The notes under the pieces were generated by a model. The model was not told where the DNA came from. It saw nothing but the letters and a program-made list of their open reading frames with translations, and did not search any database. Shown here piece after piece: positions 52,808 to 60,414 of a DNA stretch of 64,000 nucleotides. The translations under genes and the position numbers were made by a program. Numbering within the stretch: position 1 is the first letter of the stretch; each line of letters opens with the position of its first letter. Source of the stretch: Ruminococcus flavefaciens (GTDB lineage Bacteria; Bacillota; Clostridia; Oscillospirales; Ruminococcaceae); NCBI RefSeq assembly GCF_900119075.1, contig NZ_FPIP01000005.1:62001-126000 (forward strand). The letters run 5' to 3'.

Positions 52808-52991
52808 AGCCGTTAGCCGTTAGTTTGTAGGGGGCGATGCTTACATCGCCCCGTATGCTTTTGCGGTAACTGGGCGGGCTGATGTGGGTGACTCCCTACA
52901 GTGTAGGGAGATGTCGCAAAGCGACAGAGGGTACGGGTGCCTGTTAGGCATCAGCCCCTACAAAAAGGGCGGATAATATCCGCCCTTACAT
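52806..52991. repeat. Hairpin repeat array with heptamer start
   Basis: TTAGCCG, TTAGCCG, TTAGTTT (52806-52826), then GGGCGATG/CATCGCCC, GGGCTGATG..CATCAGCCCCTACA arms around a GTGACTCCCT double hairpin (52888-52932), and GGGCGGATAATATCCGCCC. No gene seen. Confidence 0.88.
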
Positions 52992-52994
52992 TAA

Positions 52995-54371
52995 TCATTT
53001 GCCAAGCTTGGTTTTGAGCTTGCGGAGGGTATAACCCTCGTTTATCTTCATCACGCCTCTGTCGATAGCCAGTGCATAGTCGGGAACGTCCCTTGTTACG
53101 GTAGTTCCTGCGGCTGTGTAAACTGCCTTGCCAAGCTTTACAGGTGCGATGAGGTTGGTATTGCAGCCTACGAAGCAGTTATCGCCGATAACGCAGCGGC
53201 TCTTTTCGATACCGTCATAGTTTACGGTAACTGTTCCGCAGCCGATGTTTACGCGCTTTCCGATATCACTGTCGCCTACGTATGCAAGGTGTGCGATAGC
53301 GGTCTTTTCGCCGATAACGGAGTTCTTTATCTCTACGAAGTCGCCTATCTTTGTGCCTGACTTGATGACGCTGTCAGGACGGATATGTACGTATGGTCCT
53401 ATCTTTACGCCTGATTCTATCTCGGCTTCGTATGCCTGTACGGTGTGAAGGTTTACATCGTCGCCCAGCTTGCAGTTCTCGACTACTGTATTGGGACCTA
53501 TCTTGCAGTTGACGCCGATAGTTGTATTCTTGCGGATAATAGTGTTGGGGAGAATCTCTGTGCCCACGCCGATAGTAACGCCGCGCTCGATGACTACTCC
53601 GTCTGTGCAGGTGAATTCCACGCCGTTTGCAAGGTGCTTCTCGATAACTGCCATACGGGCATAGTTGTTGAGCTCCAGTAAATCTTTTCTGTCATTGGCG
53701 CCCTTGATGATGTCGGCGTTGTCGGACTTGTATGCGCCTGCGTTCTTGCCCTCGGAAATGGCTATGGAAATTGTATCTGTAAGGTAATACTCGCCCTGTG
53801 CGTTGTTATTGTCAAGCTTTCCGAGAAGCTCCACAAGGTCGGCTGTTCTGAACCAGTAAGCGCCCGAGTTTACTTCCTTTATGGCTTTCTGCTCGTCGGT
53901 AGCGTCTTTCTGCTCCACGATACCGCTGATACCGTTTTCTGTGCGGATTATCCTGCCGTAGCCGAAAGGCTCGTCAAGCTCCGCAGTGATAACTGTAACG
54001 GCGTTGTTCTGCTTTTCGTGCATTTCGAGGGAGCTTCTGATAGTTTCCTCGTCGATAAATGGAGCGTCGCCGCATAATACAAGGGTATTGCCGCTCTTGT
54101 CCTTTTCGAGGAATGGGATAGCCTGCTGTACTGCGTGACCTGTGCCGAGACGCTCAGCCTGCAATACTGTGGTGTATTTGCCGCCGAGATACTCGTCTAT
54201 CATCTCGCCCTTGAAGCCCTTAACTACGCATATATCGGCAAGGCCAGCCGCTTCACAGGCTGATATTACCCAGCGGAGCATAGGCTCTCCGAGCACCTTG
54301 AAAAGAGGCTTTGGCATTTCCGCTTTCATGCGCTTGCCCTGTCCTCCTGCTAAAATAACTGCTTTGTTCAT
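52995..54371 (-). CDS. glmU: Bifunctional UDP-GlcNAc pyrophosphorylase / glucosamine-1-P acetyltransferase
   Basis: A 458-residue cytoplasmic enzyme making UDP-GlcNAc for cell wall precursors. The N-terminal uridylyltransferase has LAGGQGKRMKAEMPKPL (7-23), GDAPF and NSGAYWF; the C-terminal half shows hexapeptide repeats (IGVGTEILPNTIIRKNTTIG) of a left-handed beta helix and the acetyltransferase residues around HLAYVGDSDIG and GCGTVTVNYDG. AGGAGG lies before the ATG. Length is normal. Confidence 0.95.
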   Translation of the reverse strand: MNKAVILAGGQGKRMKAEMPKPLFKVLGEPMLRWVISACEAAGLADICVVKGFKGEMIDEYLGGKYTTVLQAERLGTGHAVQQAIPFLEKDKSGNTLVLCGDAPFIDEETIRSSLEMHEKQNNAVTVITAELDEPFGYGRIIRTENGISGIVEQKDATDEQKAIKEVNSGAYWFRTADLVELLGKLDNNNAQGEYYLTDTISIAISEGKNAGAYKSDNADIIKGANDRKDLLELNNYARMAVIEKHLANGVEFTCTDGVVIERGVTIGVGTEILPNTIIRKNTTIGVNCKIGPNTVVENCKLGDDVNLHTVQAYEAEIESGVKIGPYVHIRPDSVIKSGTKIGDFVEIKNSVIGEKTAIAHLAYVGDSDIGKRVNIGCGTVTVNYDGIEKSRCVIGDNCFVGCNTNLIAPVKLGKAVYTAAGTTVTRDVPDYALAIDRGVMKINEGYTLRKLKTKLGK

Positions 54372-54390
54372 GATAAATTCCTCCTGTATG

Positions 54391-55527
54391 TCAATTTTGA
54401 GTTTTATCCTCTGGCGGGAAATTCTGTTTCAGGTAATCCTTGAGCATATCTGCAAGGTAATTATTGTGGTAGCAATCCTCATATATTTTCAGCTCCGCAT
54501 TTACGCTGTGAGATATAAGTCTTTCGTAGAGATCCTTTGCTTCCTCGGGGATAAGTTTGAGGTCGCCGGCGTCTTTAAGGTCGTTATAGGCTTCTCTGCC
54601 GCCTGCGCATATGAACACGTTTTTATCCATAGTTTCGTTGCGGTCGAAGTAGTCGAACTCCCTCTGATAAGCGTAGGGGTCTTCGATACTGCTGTTATCG
54701 TAATACTCTGAGTCGGGATAGAAGTATATGTAGAACGAAGGACTTCCGATTATGTAGTCCTTAAATGGCTGATATTCGTACTTGTCGGAATTGCACAGAG
54801 CGTAGTGCGAGAAGGCTCCGCCGAAAGAATGCCCGAAAAATACCGAGCGTGAAGCATCTACCTTGTAATTAAGTGAGATAGTTTTCATAAGGTCGTCGGT
54901 GATGAAATCAAGGAACTCCTTGTCCTGCAAAATGAATTTGTTGAAGCGTTCAAGATCCTCACGTGTGTCGTAATCGTAGCCGAGAGTTACGAATATAACG
55001 GGAGCGGCTTCGCCCTCGTCTATGACTTTCCAGAGGTCGGGAACTTTTTTCAGATGATACATCGAATCAGTGATGAATACCACGGGGTATTCCTTGTCTT
55101 TGTCATAATTCGGCGGAAGTGTTATGTGCACAAGGAACTGCTGGTCAAGCTGTTCGTCGTATATGGTCAGCTCGCGGAAAGAGTCCTTTATCTTTTTTAG
55201 TTTGGATTTATCCGAATCATAAAGGTAATAGGAGTTCAGTCCGCATTCGCCTATAGTGAAAGCCTTATCGGGATCAAGCAGCGTAAATTCGCGGAAGCTT
55301 GACCTCTCCTTTTCCTTTTCGGTCATATTATCCGAGCAGATAAGCCCGTCGTAGTATTCAACAGTGGGCTTGGTCGCTTTTTCCGTAGTGGGTTCGGTGG
55401 CGGCTTCTGTTGTGGTCTCTGCTGTTGTGACCTCAGCAGAGGACAGGGGAGTATCATTGTTGTCCGTGCAGGAAGCCAGTGAAAGGGCAAGCATGCTGCC
55501 GAGAATAAGTGTTGAGATTTTTTTCAT
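54391..55527 (-). CDS. Putative esterase lipoprotein (EstD/feruloyl-esterase-like)
   Basis: A 378-residue exported protein. The signal peptide ends in LSLASC with Cys20 as lipidation site, then a Thr/Glu-rich linker (about 25-55). The catalytic domain has LPPNYDKDKEYPVVFI, VTLGYDY and the nucleophile elbow FFGHSFGG, with a likely catalytic His in YEDCYHNNYLADM. This fits the esterase family that includes siderophore and feruloyl esterases; the substrate is unproven but a plant cell-wall ester is plausible here. AAGGAG lies before the ATG. Confidence 0.82.
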   Translation of the reverse strand: MKKISTLILGSMLALSLASCTDNNDTPLSSAEVTTAETTTEAATEPTTEKATKPTVEYYDGLICSDNMTEKEKERSSFREFTLLDPDKAFTIGECGLNSYYLYDSDKSKLKKIKDSFRELTIYDEQLDQQFLVHITLPPNYDKDKEYPVVFITDSMYHLKKVPDLWKVIDEGEAAPVIFVTLGYDYDTREDLERFNKFILQDKEFLDFITDDLMKTISLNYKVDASRSVFFGHSFGGAFSHYALCNSDKYEYQPFKDYIIGSPSFYIYFYPDSEYYDNSSIEDPYAYQREFDYFDRNETMDKNVFICAGGREAYNDLKDAGDLKLIPEEAKDLYERLISHSVNAELKIYEDCYHNNYLADMLKDYLKQNFPPEDKTQN

Positions 55528-55675
55528 ATTTTGTTCTCCTTATAATATGCGTTATATTATTAATTTTACATACTTTAACTTCAAATGCAAGCCTTTTTTG
55601 AAGAAAACAAACTTCTTTGTTGATTTTTGTACAAAGTGCAGCGTTTTTAACGCCTTTTTTTTGTCATCACATATA

Positions 55676-55704
55676 TGGTATTTTTTTCTAAGATGTGTTA
55701 TAAT
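55676..55704 (+). promoter_or_regulatory. Possible ppdK promoter
   Basis: TATAAT at 55699-55704 with a weak -35 (TGGTAT). The leader holds CGGATATTGTACCC paired with GGGACAATATTCGG (55715-55746) just before the ribosome site. Confidence 0.55.
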
Positions 55705-55773
55705 ATGTATAACTCGGATATTGTACCCTTTCGGGACAATATTCGGAAATGTTAAAAATGGAGGTATACACCA

Positions 55774-58401
55774 ATGGCAAATAAGTATTGTTACCTTTTC
55801 TCTGAGGGTAATGCCAACATGAGAGAGCTTCTCGGCGGTAAGGGCGCAAACCTGGCTGAGATGACAAACATCGGTCTCCCTGTTCCTCAGGGCTTCACAA
55901 TCACAACTGAGGCTTGTACTCAGTACTATGAGGACGGCGGAATCTCTGACGAGATCATGGCAGAGATCAACGAGTATATCGTTAAAATGGAAGGAATCAC
56001 AGGAAAGAAGTTCGGCGATAAGGAGAATCCTCTCCTCGTTTCTGTTCGTTCAGGCGCAAGAGCTTCAATGCCTGGTATGATGGATACAATCCTTAACCTC
56101 GGTCTCAACGAGACAGTTGTTAACACAATCGCTGAAAAGTCCAACAATCCAAGATGGGCTTGGGACTGCTACAGAAGATTCATCCAGATGTATTCTGACG
56201 TAGTTATGGAAGTTGGTAAGAAGTACTTTGAAGAGCTTATCGACGAAATGAAGGCTAAGAAGGGCGTTACACAGGACGTTGAGCTCAACGCTGACGACCT
56301 CAAGGAGCTCGCTGGCCAGTTCAAGGCTGAGTACAAGGCTAAGATCGGCAAGGACTTCCCTGACGATCCTAAGGAGCAGCTCATCGGCGCTATCAAGGCT
56401 GTATTCCGTTCATGGGACAACCCAAGAGCTAACGTATACAGAAGAGATAACGATATCCCATTCTCTTGGGGTACTGCTGTAAACGTACAGTCAATGGCAT
56501 TCGGTAACATGGGCGACGACTGCGGTACAGGTGTTGCGTTCACACGTGATCCTGCTACAGGTGAGAAGAAGCTCATGGGTGAGTTCCTCACAAACGCACA
56601 GGGCGAGGACGTTGTTGCAGGCGTTCGTACTCCTATGCCTATCCAGCAGATGGCTGAGACATTCCCTGAGGCTTTCGCTCAGTTCAAGGAAGTTTGCCAG
56701 ACTCTCGAAAATCACTATCACGATATGCAGGATATGGAGTTCACTGTTGAGAACAAGAAGCTCTATATGCTCCAGACAAGAAACGGTAAGAGAACTGCAC
56801 AGGCTGCTCTTAAGATCGCTTGCGACCTCGTTGATGAGGGCATGAAGACAGAGCAGGAAGCTGTTGCAATGATCGACCCAAGAAACCTCGATACACTTCT
56901 CCACCCACAGTTCGATACAAAGGCTCTCAAGGCTGCTACTCCTATCGGCAAGGGCCTCGGTGCTTCACCAGGAGCTGCTTGCGGTAAAATCGTATTCACA
57001 GCTGACGACGCTGTAGAGTGGGCTGCTAAGGGCGAGAAGGTCGTTCTCGTTCGTCTCGAGACTTCTCCTGAAGATATCACAGGTATGAAGGCTGCACAGG
57101 GTATCCTCACAGTTCGCGGCGGTATGACATCACACGCTGCTGTTGTTGCTCGTGGTATGGGTGAGTGCTGCGTTTCAGGCTGCGGCGATATCAAGATGGA
57201 CGAAGCTAACAAGAAGTTCGAGCTCGGCGGCAAGACCTTCAAGGAAGGCGACTATATCTCGATCGACGGTACAACAGGTAACATCTACGACGGCGTTATC
57301 GCTACAGTTGACGCTCAGATCGCAGGTGAGTTCGGAAGAATCATGGCTTGGGCTGATAAGTACAGAACTCTCAAGGTTCGTACAAACGCTGATACTCCTG
57401 CTGACGCTAAGAAGGCAAGAGAGCTCGGCGCTGAGGGTATCGGTCTCTGCCGTACAGAGCACATGTTCTTCGAGGCAGACAGAATCGCTGCTTTCCGTGA
57501 GATGATCTGTGCTGATACAGTTGAGGGCCGTGAGGCTGCCCTCGCTAAGATCGAGCCAATGCAGCAGGCTGACTTTGAGGCTCTTTATGAGGCTCTTGAG
57601 GGCTGCCCTGTTACAATCCGTTTCCTCGATCCTCCTCTCCACGAATTCGTTCCTACAGAAGAGGCTGACATCAAGCTTCTCGCTGATTCACAGGGCAAGT
57701 CCGTTGAGGATATCAAGAACATCATTGCTTCTCTCCACGAGTTCAACCCAATGATGGGCCACAGAGGATGCCGTCTTGCTGTAACATATCCTGAGATCGC
57801 TGCTATGCAGACAAAGGCTGTTATCAAGGCTGCTATCAACGTTAAGAAGAAGCACGCTGACTGGACAGTTAAGCCTGAGATCATGATCCCACTCGTTGGC
57901 GATGTTAAGGAGCTCAAGTATGTTAAGAAGGTAGTTGTTGAGACTGCTGACGCTGTTATCAAGGAAGCTGGTTCTAACCTCGAGTACGAAGTTGGTACAA
58001 TGATCGAGATCCCAAGAGCTGCTCTTACAGCTGACGAGATCGCTAAGAACGCTGACTTCTTCTGCTTCGGTACTAACGACCTTACACAGATGACATACGG
58101 CTTCTCACGTGACGACGCTGGCAAGTTCCTCGGCGCTTACTACGACAAGAAGATCTTCGAGAACGATCCTTTCGCTAAGCTCGATCAGGCTGGCGTTGGT
58201 AAGCTCATGGAAATGGCTATCAAGCTCGGTAAGCCTGTAAATCCTAAGCTCCACTGCGGTATCTGCGGTGAGCACGGCGGTGATCCTACATCTGTTGAGT
58301 TCTGCCACAAGATCGGCCTCGACTATGTATCTTGCTCACCTTTCCGTGTTCCAATTGCTCGTCTCGCTGCTGCTCAGGCTGCAATTGCTGACAAGAAGTA
58401 A
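55774..58401 (+). CDS. ppdK: Pyruvate phosphate dikinase
   Basis: An 875-residue enzyme interconverting PEP, AMP, PPi and pyruvate, ATP, Pi; in many clostridia it serves glycolysis with PPi. The ATP-grasp domain starts GGKGANLAEMTNIGLPVPQG, the phospho-His is in GGMTSHAAVVARGMG and the C-terminal barrel has the catalytic Cys in CGICGEHGGDP. Its codons are strongly biased (ATC, GCT, GTT, CTC), unlike most genes here, which implies very high expression. GGAGG lies before the ATG. Confidence 0.96.
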   Translation: MANKYCYLFSEGNANMRELLGGKGANLAEMTNIGLPVPQGFTITTEACTQYYEDGGISDEIMAEINEYIVKMEGITGKKFGDKENPLLVSVRSGARASMPGMMDTILNLGLNETVVNTIAEKSNNPRWAWDCYRRFIQMYSDVVMEVGKKYFEELIDEMKAKKGVTQDVELNADDLKELAGQFKAEYKAKIGKDFPDDPKEQLIGAIKAVFRSWDNPRANVYRRDNDIPFSWGTAVNVQSMAFGNMGDDCGTGVAFTRDPATGEKKLMGEFLTNAQGEDVVAGVRTPMPIQQMAETFPEAFAQFKEVCQTLENHYHDMQDMEFTVENKKLYMLQTRNGKRTAQAALKIACDLVDEGMKTEQEAVAMIDPRNLDTLLHPQFDTKALKAATPIGKGLGASPGAACGKIVFTADDAVEWAAKGEKVVLVRLETSPEDITGMKAAQGILTVRGGMTSHAAVVARGMGECCVSGCGDIKMDEANKKFELGGKTFKEGDYISIDGTTGNIYDGVIATVDAQIAGEFGRIMAWADKYRTLKVRTNADTPADAKKARELGAEGIGLCRTEHMFFEADRIAAFREMICADTVEGREAALAKIEPMQQADFEALYEALEGCPVTIRFLDPPLHEFVPTEEADIKLLADSQGKSVEDIKNIIASLHEFNPMMGHRGCRLAVTYPEIAAMQTKAVIKAAINVKKKHADWTVKPEIMIPLVGDVKELKYVKKVVVETADAVIKEAGSNLEYEVGTMIEIPRAALTADEIAKNADFFCFGTNDLTQMTYGFSRDDAGKFLGAYYDKKIFENDPFAKLDQAGVGKLMEMAIKLGKPVNPKLHCGICGEHGGDPTSVEFCHKIGLDYVSCSPFRVPIARLAAAQAAIADKK

Positions 58402-58463
58402 TTAGAGTATATACAGTATACCTTATAGACGTTTTTAACGTTTTGTGTTCATACGGATAAAAG

Positions 58464-58497
58464 AAGTCCTCACAGTTTCGGCTGTGAGGACTTTTTG
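58464..58497 (+). terminator. Terminator of ppdK
   Basis: AAGTCCTCACAG, six-base loop, CTGTGAGGACTT and T residues. Confidence 0.93.
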
Positions 58498-58505
58498 CTG
58501 TAATA

Positions 58506-58690
58506 AAGACCGCAGTTATCTGCGATACTAATATCGAAGCTTATGTTAATTATGGGGGAAACCTTTCTGAGGAAAGGTTCCTCTGACGGAGGCGCGCCCC
58601 TCTGTCAGAGGGCCCCTTTTTTCAAAAGGGGTTCTCTCAATAATAAGCATAAAACTTCTATATTAGTGTTGCAGTTAATTCTGCGGTCTT
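58506..58690. mobile_element. MITE with about 40-bp terminal inverted repeats
   Basis: The left end reads AGACCGCAG, then CTAATATCGAAGCTTATG (58528-58545); the right end read in reverse gives AGACCGCAG and CTAATATAGAAGTTTTATG (58648-58690). The core has AACCTTTC/GAAAGGTT, CCTCTGACGGAGG and GGGGCCC..CCCC-type hairpins. No transposase. The right repeat provides the last codons and stop of the next gene. Confidence 0.8.
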
Positions 58691-59628
58691 AATAATTTCT
58701 TTACTCTTAAAACTATGCGCTGCTCCTTTGAAAGCGCAAAAGCAGCGGCAATAAATACCAGTGTTCCTGCGGCTATTTCAAATGGGAAACTAAAAAGTGC
58801 GCCCTCGGGTATGATGAATGGCAGAGTTGCTATTGCTCCGCAGGGTGGGAAATATAGCTTTATCCTGCACACGGCGGCGAGTATCACTGCGCATGATACG
58901 GCAGCCGATACTGCAAGGGGCAGTTCCAGCTTTTCGGTGAGAACAAAGCGTGAGAGGACTCCGCTGACAGCTGCCAGCATTATGAGCGCAAACACATGAG
59001 GCAGGCGTCCCAGCAGCTTGCTTTCGGGCTTTGACATCTCGAAGAAAGCCACGATAAGGGGCGGTGCTATGAAGAATATCTCCTTTGTCAGCAAAGGCAG
59101 TATACAGATCATGCTTGCTGCGGCTATCTGCTTTGCGCGGAGCATGAACAGCTGTCTGTCGAGCTTGACGGGGACGTACACGTTTTTCTCGCGCAGTCCT
59201 GCTTTTTCGAGTACCAGCTGAGTGATGAGTATCAGCGAGGTCATCACGACTACCGAGCCTATGTAGACGGGAGTTTTTGTTTCCAGCAGCACAGGCAGAA
59301 CACAGGCTGATATGGCAGGGAGGAACTCCGTTTCCGATACCGTAACGCAAGCGGCTGCGCAAATCATGGCAAGGGGTATCTTTACAACAGCGGGCAGCGG
59401 CAGAAACGCCAGTCCTACGCCGATAACTGCGGCTGCGGTCATAGTCGGCAGAAGCCTTAGCCTTGATACGTTCCATGGCTGTTTCGGAGCAGTCAGCGCT
59501 CCTATGGCGACAGCCGTTATCTCTGGGAAGATTATCTCTTTATTGTGTAAAAGCTCCGCGGCGGCCACCATACCTGCCGCCAGTATAAGCGACAGTGCCA
59601 CAGGGAGCGCTTTTCTGAAAGTCTGCAA
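58675..59628 (-). CDS. HPP-like integral membrane protein
   Basis: A 317-residue protein with about ten hydrophobic segments in two similar halves (IIFPEITAVAIGALTAPKQPW and IFFIAPPLIVAFFEMSKPES), and a FPPCGAIATLPFI motif that resembles the HPP family. It starts at TTG 59628 after AAGGTGA. The final residues RPQN are encoded within a MITE inverted repeat, so the native C-terminus may have been replaced. Transport function is unknown. Confidence 0.65.
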   Translation of the reverse strand: MQTFRKALPVALSLILAAGMVAAAELLHNKEIIFPEITAVAIGALTAPKQPWNVSRLRLLPTMTAAAVIGVGLAFLPLPAVVKIPLAMICAAACVTVSETEFLPAISACVLPVLLETKTPVYIGSVVVMTSLILITQLVLEKAGLREKNVYVPVKLDRQLFMLRAKQIAAASMICILPLLTKEIFFIAPPLIVAFFEMSKPESKLLGRLPHVFALIMLAAVSGVLSRFVLTEKLELPLAVSAAVSCAVILAAVCRIKLYFPPCGAIATLPFIIPEGALFSFPFEIAAGTLVFIAAAFALSKEQRIVLRVKKLLRPQN

Positions 59629-59662
59629 TCAGGTCACCTTTTCTTTTAAAATCACAAATAAT

Positions 59663-59691
59663 AGTATACCACGTTGTTTGGGAAAATGCAA
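59663..59691 (-). promoter_or_regulatory. Promoter of the HPP-like gene
   Basis: On the minus strand TTGCAT, a 17-bp spacer, TATACT. Confidence 0.75.
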
Positions 59692-59710
59692 CCATGACTT
59701 TTGCCGCTGA

Positions 59711-59739
59711 TTGACTTTACAGTTCTTATGTGATATAAT
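59711..59739 (+). promoter_or_regulatory. Promoter of the NUDIX gene
   Basis: TTGACT (59711-59716), a 17-bp spacer, TATAAT (59734-59739). Confidence 0.88.
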
Positions 59740-59768
59740 CAAATCAAATGAACAAAGGAGCTACAGCA

Positions 59769-60233
59769 ATGGGTTACATTTTAGAACTTCGCAAGACACT
59801 CGGCAGCCGACCGATTATCATGGCAGGAGCAGGAGTCATACTTCTCAACGATAAGAACGAGATACTACTCGGCAGACGTACCGACAACGGTTACTGGGAC
59901 TATCCCGCAGGCTCTATGGAGCTGGGGGAGAGCTTCGAGGAATGTGCCCGCCGAGAAGTTCTTGAGGAAACGGGGCTTGCCTGCGGAAAGCTTGAATTTC
60001 TTATGGATATGTCGGGGGAGGACTCCTACTACGAATATCCCAACGGCGACAAGGTATATCTTGCAGGGATACTGTACATTTGCCGCGATTTCACGGGAGA
60101 GATGAAGGTACAGGAGGAAGAAGCCTATGAACAGCGGTTTTTCTCCATAGACAAGCTCCCCGAGAACACACCGCCGCTGAAAATAAAGGCGAGGATATTT
60201 GAAAAGGTAAGGGAGTGCATAAAATCAAGATAA
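59769..60233 (+). CDS. NUDIX hydrolase
   Basis: A 154-residue pyrophosphohydrolase. ATG 59769 follows AAAGGAG; ATG 59748 is in frame but has no ribosome site. The Nudix box is MELGESFEECARREVLEETGL-like, with the REVLEET core. Substrate class (nucleotide, sugar nucleotide or other) cannot be assigned. The stop codon lies in a 7-bp-period tract. Confidence 0.88.
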   Translation: MGYILELRKTLGSRPIIMAGAGVILLNDKNEILLGRRTDNGYWDYPAGSMELGESFEECARREVLEETGLACGKLEFLMDMSGEDSYYEYPNGDKVYLAGILYICRDFTGEMKVQEEEAYEQRFFSIDKLPENTPPLKIKARIFEKVRECIKSR

Positions 60234-60364
60234 AGAAGAAAGAATAATGAATAAATAATAAAGAATAATAGTGGTATCGCCTTTCGGCGATATTATTATC
60301 AATATGTCCGCAAAGCGGACACCGTAATTCTTATTTTTTATATATTCTCTATTCTTTATTATTT
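60227..60364. repeat. MITE-like element with heptamer ends
   Basis: Left tract 60227-60268 consists of AGAATAA-type 7-bp units; the right end has ATTCTCT, ATTCTTT, ATTATTT. AAATAATAAAGAATA (60253-60267) and its inverse (60350-60364) are perfect. The core has two hairpins, ATCGCC/GGCGAT and GTCCGC/GCGGAC. Confidence 0.85.
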
Positions 60365-60404
60365 AAAAAGCCGTAAAGAAGCTAAAACTTCTTTACGGCT
60401 TTTT
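60365..60404. terminator. Bidirectional terminator between NUDIX and the synthetase fusion
   Basis: AAAAAGCCGTAAAGAAG, six-base loop, CTTCTTTACGGCTTTTT: a 17-bp perfect stem. Confidence 0.93.
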
Positions 60405-60414
60405 TGATTTGATA

